From Alphaproteobacteria bacterium (GTDB lineage Bacteria; Pseudomonadota; Alphaproteobacteria; Caulobacterales; Caulobacteraceae), in the NCBI GenBank assembly GCA_018821435.1, contig JAHJME010000003.1, positions 1 to 62,757 on the forward strand: a DNA stretch of 62,757 bases, read 5' to 3'. The first letter of the stretch is position 1. Every line of letters begins with the position of its first letter. Positions 50,566 through 59,763 of this stretch are shown one piece after another. Position numbers and translations under genes: made by a program. Below the pieces are notes generated by a model, which did not search any database, had not been told where the DNA came from, and was given only the letters and a program-made list of their open reading frames with translations.

Positions 50566-51795
50566 CTAGGCGGGACGGCCGACGACGAAGCTGACCACGG
50601 TCCCGAGGGAGCCGCCTATGTTCAACGTCCCGTAGGTGTGCGCGCCGTCGACCTGGTAGTCGCCGGCCGTGCCGGTCACCTGGCGGCCGGCGTCCAGCAG
50701 CATCCGCGCGCCGGTCGCGCCCACCGGGTGGCCGACGCCGATCAGGCCGCCGGAGGCGTTCACCGGGCAGCGGCCGCCCAGCTCGATCACCCCCTCCTCG
50801 ACGGCCTTCCAGCTCTGGCCGGGCTCGGTCAGGCCGAAGTGGTCGATGGCCATGTATTCCGTCGACGTGAAGCAGTCGTGGGTCTCGATCCCGTCCAGGG
50901 CCTCCGGCCCGGAAACGCCCGCGCGGCGGAAGGCGTCGGTGACGGCCTTGCGCACATGGGGGAAGACATAGGTCTCGCCCCGGCTGCGCTCGATCTTGTC
51001 CAGGAAGCGGATGCCGGCGTTGGCATGACCCCAGCCCAGGATCTGCGGGAAGGCGGCCGCGTCCGCGCCGCGGCGGCGGGCATAGGCCTCCATGAAACGC
51101 TCCGAGCAGAGCACGATGGCGGTCGCGCCGTCGGTGATCTGCCCGCAGTCCTGGCGTCGCGTACCGGGCTCGATGATCGGGTTGGCGGTGTCGTCGTCGG
51201 TGAAGGCGTCGGGGCCGAACTGCCACTTGCGGGTCTGGGCGTTGGGGTTGCGCTTGGCGTTGCCAAGGTTGATCTCGGCGATCCGGTTCAGGTGGCGACG
51301 GTCCAGGCCATAGCGCTCGCCGTATTCCTGGGCCACGCGGCCGAAGACGGCCGGCCACATGAAGCGGCAGTCGATGTCTTCCCGGCCCTGCCAGGAGGCG
51401 GCGTTCTGGACCTTCGAGGCCTCGTCGCCGGGAAGGTTCTTCTCCTCCTCGACGCCGACGATCATCACGCAGTCGTAGCGGCCGGCCTCGATCTCCGCCG
51501 TCGCGGCGAGGACCGCGATGGACGAAGACGCGCAGGCCGCCTCATGGCGCATGGCGGGCTTGCCGTAGAACTCGGGCGTGACCTGCGCGACCATGGCCGC
51601 GAGGTGACCTTGGCCGCGGTAGAGCTCGCCGAAGGCGTTGCCCACGTGGATCGCGTCGATGTCCGCATGGTCGAGCTTGCAGGCCGCCAGCGCGCCGGCG
51701 ATGGCCTCGCCCATCATGTCGGTGAGGTCGAGCCCCTCCCGGGACCAGGCGCGCGCGAAGTCCGTTTGATGGCCGCCCAGGAGAAAGATCGCCAT
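50566..51795 (-). CDS. SCP2-type thiolase
   Basis: A 409-aa thiolase. Its first catalytic Cys is in AACASSSIAV, the HDCF motif (THDCFTST) carries the second Cys that replaces the usual C-terminal one, and GHPVGATGAR is the conserved active-site loop. The C-terminal LNIGGSLGTVV lacks the CxG Cys of ordinary thiolases, as SCP2-thiolases do. It cleaves a 3-ketoacyl-CoA. AAAGGGATG precedes the ATG at 51795. Operator copy A lies 41 bases upstream, divergent from the acyl-CoA ligase gene. Confidence 0.9.
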   Translation of the reverse strand: MAIFLLGGHQTDFARAWSREGLDLTDMMGEAIAGALAACKLDHADIDAIHVGNAFGELYRGQGHLAAMVAQVTPEFYGKPAMRHEAACASSSIAVLAATAEIEAGRYDCVMIVGVEEEKNLPGDEASKVQNAASWQGREDIDCRFMWPAVFGRVAQEYGERYGLDRRHLNRIAEINLGNAKRNPNAQTRKWQFGPDAFTDDDTANPIIEPGTRRQDCGQITDGATAIVLCSERFMEAYARRRGADAAAFPQILGWGHANAGIRFLDKIERSRGETYVFPHVRKAVTDAFRRAGVSGPEALDGIETHDCFTSTEYMAIDHFGLTEPGQSWKAVEEGVIELGGRCPVNASGGLIGVGHPVGATGARMLLDAGRQVTGTAGDYQVDGAHTYGTLNIGGSLGTVVSFVVGRPA

Positions 51796-51835
51796 GACTA
51801 CATCCCTTTGTCGCTCGCGAGGTCGGAGCCAATCT

Positions 51836-51862
51836 AGACTTATAGTTCTCAAATGCAAGTCA
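51836..51862 (-). promoter_or_regulatory. Local operator motif, copy A
   Basis: Minus strand reads TGACTTGCATTTGAGAACTA then TAAGTCT: ACTTGC, seven bases, AACTAT. Upstream of the thiolase gene. Confidence 0.6.
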
Positions 51863-51916
51863 CTGGCCGGTTAGTCACAAGCCGGTCTCGGACCTTGCCC
51901 GTGCCACGCCGCCATG

Positions 51917-51940
51917 TAACTTGCGTATAGAGACTATGTT
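51917..51940 (+). promoter_or_regulatory. Local operator motif, copy B
   Basis: TAACTTGCGTATAGAGACTA then TGTT: ACTTGC, seven bases, GACTAT. It ends 23 bases before the ATG of the acyl-CoA ligase gene and faces copy A across a divergent promoter region. Confidence 0.6.
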
Positions 51941-51962
51941 CTGCGCGCCGCAGGAGCCCGCC

Positions 51963-53465
51963 ATGGACGTCGACCCGCCCGCTCCGCGATCCCTGACCCC
52001 GACGGGCGCGTCGATGAGTCCGCGCCCGATGGGCGGTCTGCTGGATCTTCAGGCGGCTCGCGACCCGGATCGCGCCGCCCTGACCTGCGATGGCGTCACC
52101 TTGAGCCGGGCCACGCTCGCCGCGCGCGCCAACCGGCGGGCCAGGGCGCTGGCGGCGGCGGGCGTGATCGAGGGCGATTTCGTCGCCATCGCCCTGCCCA
52201 ACAGCCTGGCCTTCATGGAGATCGCCTTCGCCTGCTGGATCCTGGGCGCGACCCCAGCCCCCGTGTCGCACCGCCTGCCCGTGCTGGAATTGAAGGCGAT
52301 CCTGGAGCTCATGCAGCCGCGCCTGGTGGTCGGCGGCGAGAGCTCGCGGGCGACGGGCCTGTCGATCGTCGACGAGGCGTCGCTCTACGACCCGGCGCTG
52401 TCCGGAGCGCCGCTGCCGGAACACACGGCGCGACACGTCAAGGCGATCCCCAGCGGCGGCAGCACCGGGCGGCCCAAGGTGATCGTCGACCACGCGCCGT
52501 CGATGCTGGATCCCGACGTCACCGCCCTGGGCATGCGCGCCGGCGACGTCGTGGTGATCCCGGGCCCGCTCTATCACGCCGCACCGTTCGGCCTGACCTA
52601 CATGGCGCTGTCGTGGGGCTGCCACGTGGTGATCGCCCCGCGCTTCGATGCGGCGGGCACGCTGGAGCTGGTCCAGCGCTATCGCGGGCAATGGCTCTAT
52701 CAGGTGCCGACCATGATGCACCGCATCTGGCGGCTGCCGGACAGCGAGCGCCTGGCGTTCGACCTGTCGTCGCTGGAGGTCGTCTGCCACATCGCCTCGG
52801 CCTGTCCCATCTGGCTGAAGGAGAAGTGGATCGACTGGCTGGGTCCGGACCGGGTCTGGGAGGTCTATTCCGGGACCGAGGCGCTGGCCTCGACCACCAT
52901 CGGTGGACGGGAATGGCTGACCCACAAGGGCTCGGTCGGTCGCCTGTCGCCCGGCTCGGACATCCGCATCCTGGGCGAGGACGGCCAGCCCGTGGCTCCA
53001 GGCGAGATCGGCGAAATCTATTTCCTGCCCGCCGGCGGCAAGGGCGCAACCTACCACTACCTGGGCGCTGAGCCGCGGGAACGCGGGGACTGGGAGACCT
53101 TCGGCGACCTCGGCCGCATCGACGAGGACGGCTACCTCTATCTGGCGGACCGGCGGACCGACCTGGTGATCTCGGGCGGCGCCAACATCTATCCGGCCGA
53201 AATCGAGGCGGCGCTGGATGCGTTTCCCGGTGTGTTGGCCAGCGTCGCCATCGGCCTGCCGCACGAGGACCTGGGTCAGGCGGTGCACGCGATCGTCGAG
53301 GTGCCGGCCGGGCCGGAGCCCGATATCGCGACGCTGAAGACGTTCCTCGCCGAGCGTCTGGTCCCGTACAAGCTGCCGCGCAGTTTCGAGTTCACCACCG
53401 AGCGGCTGCGGGACGATGCGGGCAAGACCCGACGTGGCGCGCTGCGCGACGCCAGGATCGCCTGA
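51963..53465 (+). CDS. Acyl-CoA/aryl-CoA ligase (AMP-binding)
   Basis: A 500-aa ANL-superfamily enzyme. The P-loop is IPSGGSTGRPKVI (about 159-171), the A5 motif YSGTEALAS, A7/A8 GDLGRIDEDGYLYLADRRTD, and the catalytic Lys in GKTRRGALR at the C-terminus. It activates a carboxylic acid to an acyl-CoA through an AMP intermediate in the cytoplasm. The ATG at 51963 follows CAGGAG; the frame opens earlier at 51921 but this overlaps operator copy B. Substrate unknown. Confidence 0.92.
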   Translation: MDVDPPAPRSLTPTGASMSPRPMGGLLDLQAARDPDRAALTCDGVTLSRATLAARANRRARALAAAGVIEGDFVAIALPNSLAFMEIAFACWILGATPAPVSHRLPVLELKAILELMQPRLVVGGESSRATGLSIVDEASLYDPALSGAPLPEHTARHVKAIPSGGSTGRPKVIVDHAPSMLDPDVTALGMRAGDVVVIPGPLYHAAPFGLTYMALSWGCHVVIAPRFDAAGTLELVQRYRGQWLYQVPTMMHRIWRLPDSERLAFDLSSLEVVCHIASACPIWLKEKWIDWLGPDRVWEVYSGTEALASTTIGGREWLTHKGSVGRLSPGSDIRILGEDGQPVAPGEIGEIYFLPAGGKGATYHYLGAEPRERGDWETFGDLGRIDEDGYLYLADRRTDLVISGGANIYPAEIEAALDAFPGVLASVAIGLPHEDLGQAVHAIVEVPAGPEPDIATLKTFLAERLVPYKLPRSFEFTTERLRDDAGKTRRGALRDARIA

Positions 53466-53474
53466 CGCGACGCG

Positions 53475-53870
53475 CTATTTCGTGGCGTTGGGGTCGGCCA
53501 TCTGGAAGTAATCCCGCCAGCCGGTGATCAGGCCGTCGCGGAACTCGATGATACCCATGTAGGGGTGGCTGACGATCTGTCCGTCGGCGTTGGTGTATTC
53601 CTCGCGGCCTTCGGTGAACAGGCAGCCGTCGGCCTCGGCGTGACGGACGATCACCCAGGTCGATCCCGAGTTGTCGGCCCAGTATTTGGTGATGAACTTC
53701 TCGACCCAGTCGCGACCCATCAGGGGGCGGGTGCCGACGTGGTAGTGATACTCCACGTCCGGTGCGAAGAAGGCCAGGAACGCGGCCTTGTCCTTGGCCG
53801 CGATGGCCTGTTGCAGGCGGCGGATGACGTCGATCTTGGGTTCGGCGCGGGTTCCGGTTGTGGCGGTCAC
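53475..53870 (-). CDS. SnoaL-like / NTF2-fold protein
   Basis: A 131-aa protein from a GTG at 53870 preceded by AGGAGAA. The cone-shaped NTF2 fold is indicated by IDVIRRLQQAIAAKDKAAF (first helix), then FFAPDVEYHYHV and the closing strand YMGIIEFRDGLITGWRDYF. Members include limonene-epoxide hydrolase, ketosteroid isomerase and polyketide cyclases. Asp residues in PDVEYHYH and in MGRDWVEK could be catalytic, but exact activity is not readable. Operator copy C is 61 bases upstream. It is convergent with the ligase at 51963-53465. Confidence 0.85.
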   Translation of the reverse strand: MTATTGTRAEPKIDVIRRLQQAIAAKDKAAFLAFFAPDVEYHYHVGTRPLMGRDWVEKFITKYWADNSGSTWVIVRHAEADGCLFTEGREEYTNADGQIVSHPYMGIIEFRDGLITGWRDYFQMADPNATK

Positions 53871-53930
53871 GCGGCATTCTCCTCGCTGGCGAAGGCTGGG
53901 GAGCCCCTGCAATCCCCGCAAGCGTAGGTC

Positions 53931-53953
53931 GATAAGTTCTCTTACGCAAGTTA
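53931..53953 (-). promoter_or_regulatory. Local operator motif, copy C
   Basis: Minus strand reads TAACTTGCGTAAGAGAACTT then ATC: a direct repeat of AACTT spaced 14 bases. Upstream of the SnoaL-like gene. Confidence 0.65.
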
Positions 53954-53985
53954 GTTGGATCGCGGGTTGACGGTTCGGTCCCGGG

Positions 53986-54010
53986 AAAATAAGTTGCGGT
54001 TTGCAAGTTA
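53986..54010 (-). promoter_or_regulatory. Local operator motif, copy D
   Basis: Minus strand reads TAACTTGCAAACCGCAACTT then ATTTT: again AACTT twice, 14 bases apart. Upstream of the nitronate monooxygenase gene. Confidence 0.65.
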
Positions 54011-54031
54011 TGGATGAAGTGGGGACGCGCG

Positions 54032-54955
54032 GTGATTCAAGGCTCTGAGGCGATCCGGTCGCGGCTGCGCATTCCGGCGATCGCGGCGCCGATGTTCCTC
54101 GTGTCCGGCCCGGATCTGGTTCTCGCCGCCTGCCGCGCCGGAATCGTCGGCAGCTTCCCCGCCAACAACGCGCGGACCATCGACGAGCTGGACGCCTGGA
54201 TGACCACGATCGCTGCCGGCGCGCGCGAGATGGATATGCCGTGGGCGATCAACATCATGGTCCACCGAACCTATGAGCGGACCGCCGAGGAGCTGGAGCT
54301 GGTGCTGAAGCACAAGCCCCCCGTGGTGATCACCGCCCTGGGCAGCCCCAAGCAGATCGTCGCCGCCATCCAGGGCTACGGCGGGATGGTCTTCGCCGAC
54401 GTCAATTCGATCAGCTACGCCCGCAAGGCGGCCGAGATCGGCGTCGACGGCCTGGTGTTGGTCTCGGCCGGCGCTGGCGGCCACACCGGCCAGCTCTCGG
54501 CCTTTGCCTTCGTACCGGCGGTGCGCGAGTTCTTCGACGGGGTGATCGTCCTGGGCGGCGCCATCGGCTCGGGTCGGGCGGTCCGCGCGGCCGAGATCCT
54601 GGGCGCCGACTTCGCCTATCTCGGCACCCGGTTGATCGCCTCGGAAGAGAGCATCGCCCACGCCGACTACAAGCAGATGCTGATCGACGCCTCGGCCGAC
54701 GACATCATCCTGTCCGCCTCGCTAACGGGCGTCCCGGCCAACTGGCTGCGGGCCAGCCTGCTCGCCGCCGGGTACGATCCGGCGAACATGGGCCCGAAGG
54801 CCGAGATCGGGCTTGGCCGGCCGGAGTCGGAAGCCGCCAAGCGCTGGCGCGACGTCTGGTCCGCGGGGCAAGGCGTGGGCGCCGTGCGGCTGGTCGAGAA
54901 GGTGTCGGGGATCATCGACGAACTGGCCGCCGAGTACGAGGCCGTGAAGGGCTGA
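54032..54955 (+). CDS. Nitronate monooxygenase-like flavoenzyme
   Basis: A TIM-barrel FMN enzyme of about 307 aa. The active-site His is in SAGAGGHTGQ, and the FMN-phosphate loop is FAYLGTRLIASEES. N-terminal residues (RIPAIAAPMFLVSG) match the family's first strand. GTG at 54032 has GGGGA upstream; an ATG at 54014 overlaps the end of operator copy D and is less likely. Characterised members oxidise propionate-3-nitronate, but many cluster members in catabolic regions act instead as enone or 2-nitropropane-type reductases/oxygenases. It is divergent from the SnoaL-like gene. Confidence 0.88.
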   Translation: MIQGSEAIRSRLRIPAIAAPMFLVSGPDLVLAACRAGIVGSFPANNARTIDELDAWMTTIAAGAREMDMPWAINIMVHRTYERTAEELELVLKHKPPVVITALGSPKQIVAAIQGYGGMVFADVNSISYARKAAEIGVDGLVLVSAGAGGHTGQLSAFAFVPAVREFFDGVIVLGGAIGSGRAVRAAEILGADFAYLGTRLIASEESIAHADYKQMLIDASADDIILSASLTGVPANWLRASLLAAGYDPANMGPKAEIGLGRPESEAAKRWRDVWSAGQGVGAVRLVEKVSGIIDELAAEYEAVKG

Positions 54956-54962
54956 CGGCCCT
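54948..54962. terminator. Short hairpin between convergent genes
   Basis: AGGGC-TGACG-GCCCT spans the stop codon of the monooxygenase gene, six bases before the convergent ligase stop. Confidence 0.4.
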
Positions 54963-54967
54963 CCCGA

Positions 54968-56596
54968 TCAATGCGTTGAGAGCTTCTCCCGGCGGAGCCG
55001 CATGCCGGCGGCTTCGCGGTCCCAGGTGTCGGCGGTGACGCCTTCCTTCCGAAGTTCCACCTTCTGGATCTTGTTGGTCGGTGTCTTCGGCAACTCGGCC
55101 GCGACGCGCACGTAGCGGGGCACCATGAAGTGGGCCATCCGCGGGATCAGGAACTCGATCAGCGCTTTCGGGTCCACCGTGACGCCGGGCTTCGGCGCGA
55201 TGCAGACCATCACTTCCTGTTCGCCGCCCGGCAGGTCGACGCCATAGGCCGCCACCTCCCGCACATCGTCATAGGCCGAGACCTCGATCTCGATTTCCTG
55301 GGACGAGATGTTCTCGCCCCGGCGGCGGATCGCGTCCTTCTGCCGGTCGACGAAATAGAACCGGCCCTCGTCGTCGCGCCACAGCAGGTCGCCGGTGTGG
55401 AACCAGCCGTTCCGCCACGCCTGAGCGGTGGCTTCGGGGTCGCCCAGGTAGCCCTTGAACAGCTGCCAGGGTTGTTCGGTGCGAATGGTCAGTTCGCCGA
55501 CCTGGCCGTTCGGCACCTCGCGGTCGTGAGCGTCCACCAGCCGGCACTCCACGCCCGAACGGATTCGGCCGCAGCTGCGCATGGTGGTCTCGTTGGTCCC
55601 GGTGATCAGCGGCGCCGACACCTCGGTCATGTTGAAGCCTGAGACATAGTCGAAGCCGAACCGCTTCGAGAGCGCCACGGTCTCCTCCGAGATCGGCGAC
55701 AGGGTGCAGATGCGCAACGGGTTGTCCCGGTCGTCGGGCTTGGCCGGTTCCTTGTGCAGGAAGGTGGTCAGCGCGCCGATGAAGCCCGAGCAGGTGGTTG
55801 ATTGCGTCTCGCGGATCAGGTTCCAGAACTGGCGGGTGTCGAACGCCTCGACCAGGGCGACGGCCCCGCCGCTGGCCAGCGCCGACATGATCCCGCTGAT
55901 GCCGCCCACGTGGAACATGGGCAGGTTCACCAGCATCCGATCCTCAGACGTCATGTAGCCGTAGGTGATCCGCGCCGTCGTCCACTCCTGAACGTAGGAC
56001 GTGACGACCGCCTTCGACGGCCCGGTCGTGCCCGAGGTGAAGATGATCACCGGCGTGTCCCAGGGCTCAACCTCGACAGGCGTATAGGCGGCGGCGTCGC
56101 CGGACAGGGCGATGTGCGGCTCGAGGGTCGCGGCGATCTCCGGCGCCTTGTTGCTGGCGCCGGTGAGGATCACCCGGGTGATGGCGCCCAGGCTGAGGCC
56201 TTCCAGGCGGAGCGCGAGTTCGGGGTGGACGATCAGGATGTCGGCGTCGGTCTTGTTCAGCGCGTGCTCCAGCAGTCGGCCGCGGAAGCTGGTGTTGATC
56301 GGGGCCAGCGCGGCGCCGGCGTAGTTGCAGCCGAACCAGGCGCGAACCAGGGCCTGGGAGTTGGGCGCCCAGGCGGCCACGATGTCGCCCGGCTTCACGC
56401 CGCGCGCCTGCAGGGCGGCGGCGGTCTGCAACGCCTTTTCCCGGGTTTCGGCCCACGACCAGGTCTCGCCGTTCTCGAAGCGGATGAACTCCCGGTCCGG
56501 ATGCGCGGCGGCGCGACGGTCGATGATCCGGGGGACGACGCAGGTGTCGCGGTCGGGCTGCGCGGGGTCGAACCAGGGCGGGTGGAATTGGGTCAT
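54968..56596 (-). CDS. Acyl-CoA ligase (AMP-binding), second paralogue
   Basis: A 542-aa ANL enzyme with the classic P-loop IIFTSGTTGPSKAVV (about 176-190), A5 motif FNMTEVSAPL, A7/A8 GDLLWRDDEGRFYFVDRQKD and catalytic Lys in TPTNKIQKVEL. It is longer and more fatty-acid-ligase-like than the 51963 enzyme. GGAGGAG precedes the ATG at 56596; the in-frame extension to 56677 crosses operator copy E. Expected to activate another acid intermediate of the same pathway. Confidence 0.92.
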   Translation of the reverse strand: MTQFHPPWFDPAQPDRDTCVVPRIIDRRAAAHPDREFIRFENGETWSWAETREKALQTAAALQARGVKPGDIVAAWAPNSQALVRAWFGCNYAGAALAPINTSFRGRLLEHALNKTDADILIVHPELALRLEGLSLGAITRVILTGASNKAPEIAATLEPHIALSGDAAAYTPVEVEPWDTPVIIFTSGTTGPSKAVVTSYVQEWTTARITYGYMTSEDRMLVNLPMFHVGGISGIMSALASGGAVALVEAFDTRQFWNLIRETQSTTCSGFIGALTTFLHKEPAKPDDRDNPLRICTLSPISEETVALSKRFGFDYVSGFNMTEVSAPLITGTNETTMRSCGRIRSGVECRLVDAHDREVPNGQVGELTIRTEQPWQLFKGYLGDPEATAQAWRNGWFHTGDLLWRDDEGRFYFVDRQKDAIRRRGENISSQEIEIEVSAYDDVREVAAYGVDLPGGEQEVMVCIAPKPGVTVDPKALIEFLIPRMAHFMVPRYVRVAAELPKTPTNKIQKVELRKEGVTADTWDREAAGMRLRREKLSTH

Positions 56597-56664
56597 GCTC
56601 GCTCCTCCGCCGATCCCGCCGCCGCCTGCGTCGCGTTCCGGTCTCAGCGGCGCCACCTTATCCA

Positions 56665-56687
56665 CGAAAGTCTCCAAATGAAAGTCA
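56665..56687 (-). promoter_or_regulatory. Local operator motif, copy E
   Basis: Minus strand reads TGACTTTCATTTGGAGACTT then TCG: ACTTTC, seven bases, GACTTT. Upstream of the acyl-CoA ligase gene. Confidence 0.55.
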
Positions 56688-56707
56688 GTTGGCTTGGCGG
56701 CGGGATG

Positions 56708-56730
56708 TAACTGGCAAAGTGGTACTAAAA
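56708..56730 (+). promoter_or_regulatory. Local operator motif, copy F
   Basis: TAACTGGCAAAGTGGTACTA then AAA: one mismatch in the first half (ACTGGC) and TACTAA in the second. Upstream of the carotenoid oxygenase gene. Confidence 0.45.
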
Positions 56731-56788
56731 TGGCTCGCGCCTATCGATCGTCGGCGTTAGGATGGCTGCGAAGACAGGGAACGTTGCG

Positions 56789-58264
56789 ATGCCGACCGAA
56801 CTCATCAACCGCGTGCCGAACACCCTCCGGCCCAACGAACACCCCTACATGAACGGGGCCTGGACCCCGACGCACGCCGAGTTCAACGCCGCCGACCTCG
56901 AGGTGATCGGCGAGATCCCCAAGGACATCGACGGGGTCTACGTCCGCAATACCGAGAACCCGGTGCACGAGCCCATCGGGCGCTATCACCCGTTCGACGG
57001 CGACGGTCTGCTGCATGTGATGTCGTTCAAGGACGGCAAGGCCGAGTATCGGAACCGCTTCGTGCGCACCAAGGGCTTCCAGGCCGAACAGGAGGCGGGC
57101 CGGGCGCTATGGGCCGGGCTGGCCGAAAACCCCGCACGGTCGGAGCGGCCGGGTTGGGGCGCGCACGGCGGGCTCAAGGATTCGTCCTCCACCGACGTCG
57201 TCGTCCACGCCGGCCAGATCCTCTCTACGTTCTATCAGTGCGGCGAAGGCTACCGTCTGGATCCCTATACCCTCGAACAGCACGGGACCGAGGCGTGGAC
57301 CCCCATCGACGGGATCAGCGCCCACCCCAAGGTCGACGAGACCACGGGCGAGCTGCTGTTCTTCAACTACTCGAAGCACGCGCCCTACATGCACTACGGC
57401 GTCGTCGGTCCGGACAACCGGCTGAAGCACTACATCCCTGTGCCGCTGCCGGGCCCGCGCCTGCCCCACGACATGGCCTTCACCGAGAACTACGCCATCC
57501 TCTGCGACTTCCCGCTCTACTGGGATCCGGAGCTGTTGAAGAAGAACATGCACGTGGTGCGCTACCACCGCGAGCAGCGGTCGCGCTTCGCCATCGTGCC
57601 CCGGTATGGCCAGCCGGAGGAGATCCGCTGGTTCGAGGCGGACCCCACCTTCGTGCTGCACTTCCTCAACGCCTACGAGGAGGGCGACGAGATCGTCCTG
57701 GACGGCTACTTCGAGGAAGATCCCGAGCCCAAGTCCAGCAACAGCGCGCCGCCCGGGTTCGAGCGGATGATGGCCTATCTGGACCAGGAGATGATCCGCC
57801 CGAAGCTGCATCGCTGGCGCTTCGACCTGAAGACCGGCGAGACGCGCGAGGAGCGGCTGTCGGACCGGATCCTGGAGTTCGGGGTGATCAACAACCAGGT
57901 CGGCGGCCGCAAGCACCGCTATGCCTACAGCGCCATCAACACGCCGGGCTGGTTCCTGTTCAACGGGCTGATGAAGCACGACCTGGAGACCCGCGAGAAC
58001 TGGGCCGTTGCGTTCGGCGAGGAGCGCTATGGCAGCGAGCCGGGTTTCGCGCCGCGCGTCGGGGGCACGGCCGAGGACGACGGCTATCTGGTGACCTTCG
58101 TGACCGACATGAAGGCCGATCGGTCCGAGTGCGTGCTGTACGACGCGCGCGACCCGGCCTCCGGTCCGGTCTGCCGGATCATCCTGCCGCACCGGATCTC
58201 CTCCGGCACCCACGCGACGTGGGGGCAGGGCGAGGCGATCCGCGCCGCCCAGGCCCGCCGCTAA
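56789..58264 (+). CDS. Carotenoid/stilbene cleavage oxygenase
   Basis: A 491-aa RPE65/CCD-family protein. The four iron-binding histidines fall in DGISAHPKVD (His179), GPRLPHDMAF (His227), TFVLHFLNAY (His291) and SGTHATWG (His475). Lys130 in HGGLKDSSST lies at the region that contacts the 4-hydroxyl in lignostilbene dioxygenases, so an aromatic C=C substrate is plausible, though this is a comparison made from memory. It cleaves a carbon-carbon double bond to two aldehydes with O2. ATG at 56789 has AGGGAA upstream; an ATG nine codons earlier lacks this. Confidence 0.9.
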   Translation: MPTELINRVPNTLRPNEHPYMNGAWTPTHAEFNAADLEVIGEIPKDIDGVYVRNTENPVHEPIGRYHPFDGDGLLHVMSFKDGKAEYRNRFVRTKGFQAEQEAGRALWAGLAENPARSERPGWGAHGGLKDSSSTDVVVHAGQILSTFYQCGEGYRLDPYTLEQHGTEAWTPIDGISAHPKVDETTGELLFFNYSKHAPYMHYGVVGPDNRLKHYIPVPLPGPRLPHDMAFTENYAILCDFPLYWDPELLKKNMHVVRYHREQRSRFAIVPRYGQPEEIRWFEADPTFVLHFLNAYEEGDEIVLDGYFEEDPEPKSSNSAPPGFERMMAYLDQEMIRPKLHRWRFDLKTGETREERLSDRILEFGVINNQVGGRKHRYAYSAINTPGWFLFNGLMKHDLETRENWAVAFGEERYGSEPGFAPRVGGTAEDDGYLVTFVTDMKADRSECVLYDARDPASGPVCRIILPHRISSGTHATWGQGEAIRAAQARR

Positions 58265-58274
58265 GCCGCACGCC

Positions 58275-59642
58275 TCAGGCGGCGGCCTCGACCTCGGCGG
58301 CCGCCTGGACGTAGCCGCGCCGGGCGGCGATCAGGCAGGCCAGGCCCAACGGGACCATGATCCCGGAGACGATCGCCACGGCGACGCCGATCTTGTCGGG
58401 GTCCTTCAGCACATGGTCGCTGATCAGCGCCACGCCCGTCGGGCCGATGGTGAAGGCGACGATGTTGCCGATCAGCAGATAGAGCGCCATCACCCGCGCC
58501 CGCAGCCGATTGGGCGCGATGGCCTGGAAGCTCACGGCCGGCAGGCCCTGTGTCAGGCCGAACGCCAGGAACATGGCCGCCAGTAGCGCCGCCGCCGTCG
58601 TACCGCTGGGCGCGAAGGGCGCGGCGACGGCGAACGGTACGGCCAGGCTGGCGCCAATGATCGCCACGCGCAGCACGGCGTCGCGCCGCCCGGCGAGCGC
58701 CATGGTGTCGGCCCACCAGCCGCCCAGCAGAATGCCGCCGGTGCTGAAGGTCAGCAGGATGCACCCCAGCACCGCGCCGACCTGGCCGACGGGCCAGTCA
58801 TGGACGCGGATCAGGAACGCCGGCGTCCAGGTCAGGTAGGCGGCGACGGCGATGCCGATGAAGGAGTAGCCGGCCGCCAGCAGCGCGAAGACCCGTCCGC
58901 GGCGGCGCAGGAACGGCCCGAACGGCGCCTTGTCCTCGGCCGGCGCGGCGCCGGTCTGGCGATGCGGCTCGCGGGTCAGGGCCATGGCCAGCATCAGCAG
59001 CGGCCCGGGAAGGCTGACGACGAAGAACGCCAGCTGCCAGCTGTGCAGCGTGCCGATCAGCGGCAGCGAAGCGGGTGGCGCGGTCAAGGCCCACTGGACG
59101 ACCGCACCGCCGATCAGCAGCGCCAGGCCGACGCCGGCGATGGAGCCCATGGCGTAGACCCCCAGCGCCCGGGCGCGGCGGTTGGCCGGGAAGCTGTCGG
59201 CGATCATGGAGTAGGCGGCGGGCGAAAGTCCGGCCTCGCCCACGCCCACGCCGATCCGCGCCAGGAACAGGGTGAGAAAGCTGCTGGCCAGGCCGCAGGC
59301 CGCCGTCATCAAGCTCCAGACCGCGATGGAGGCGATGATCAGCTTCCGGCGCGAGCCCCGATCGGCCACCCAGGCCAGCGGGATCCCCATGACCGTGTAG
59401 AACAGCGTGAAGGCCAGGCCGCTGAGCAGGCTGAATTCCGTGTCGGTGATGGCCAGGTCGCGGCGCACAGGTTCGACCAGCAGGGTCAGGATCTGGCGGT
59501 CGACAAACGCGGTGGCGTAGGCCGCCACCAGCACCATGACCGTGACCCAGGCCCGCATCGGGCTGGGCCAGGCGCCATCCGTCGCGTCCGCTATCGCTTT
59601 CGCGGCCGGACCCGCGTCGTCGCTCGTGATCGGTTGCTGCAT
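58275..59642 (-). CDS. MFS transporter
   Basis: A 455-aa transporter with 12 helices and the motifs WVADRGSRRK and RIGVGVGEAGLSPAAYSM, like the MFS gene at 9882. ATG at 59642 follows AGGGTGG; the frame is open to 59732 but that part lacks protein character. Convergent with the oxygenase gene (11 bases) and divergent from the TBDR; operator copies G and H lie between. Probably imports or exports a pathway compound. Confidence 0.92.
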   Translation of the reverse strand: MQQPITSDDAGPAAKAIADATDGAWPSPMRAWVTVMVLVAAYATAFVDRQILTLLVEPVRRDLAITDTEFSLLSGLAFTLFYTVMGIPLAWVADRGSRRKLIIASIAVWSLMTAACGLASSFLTLFLARIGVGVGEAGLSPAAYSMIADSFPANRRARALGVYAMGSIAGVGLALLIGGAVVQWALTAPPASLPLIGTLHSWQLAFFVVSLPGPLLMLAMALTREPHRQTGAAPAEDKAPFGPFLRRRGRVFALLAAGYSFIGIAVAAYLTWTPAFLIRVHDWPVGQVGAVLGCILLTFSTGGILLGGWWADTMALAGRRDAVLRVAIIGASLAVPFAVAAPFAPSGTTAAALLAAMFLAFGLTQGLPAVSFQAIAPNRLRARVMALYLLIGNIVAFTIGPTGVALISDHVLKDPDKIGVAVAIVSGIMVPLGLACLIAARRGYVQAAAEVEAAA

Positions 59643-59739
59643 CGGATCCACCCTGGGCGCGGCCTTGATCCTGCCGTCGACATGCGAACGTTCGCTGATA
59701 AGTCCCAAAAAGCAAGCTGCGAAAAATTCCATCGCCCCA

Positions 59740-59762
59740 TGACTTGCAAAAAGAGACGAAAC
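59740..59762 (+). promoter_or_regulatory. Local operator motif, copy G
   Basis: TGACTTGCAAAAAGAGACGA then AAC: ACTTGC, seven bases, GACGAA. In the divergent region between the MFS and TBDR genes. Confidence 0.5.
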
Positions 59763-59763
59763 G

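Noticed and set aside
50566..51795. Apparent loss of the second catalytic cysteine in the thiolase
   Set aside because: The C-terminal CxG Cys is absent, but the HDCF motif of SCP2-thiolases supplies the second Cys, so the enzyme is probably intact.
48811..51837. 1008-codon plus-strand frame opposite the regulator, acyl-CoA dehydrogenase and thiolase genes
   Set aside because: Spans three well-supported genes in antisense and lacks any recognised motif; arises from strong third-position GC.
51836..51940. Reading ACTTGC...GACTAT as a sigma-70 promoter (-35/-10)
   Set aside because: The spacing between TTGC and TAT is only about 8 bases, far too short for a promoter, and the motif occurs in both orientations. 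An operator is more likely.
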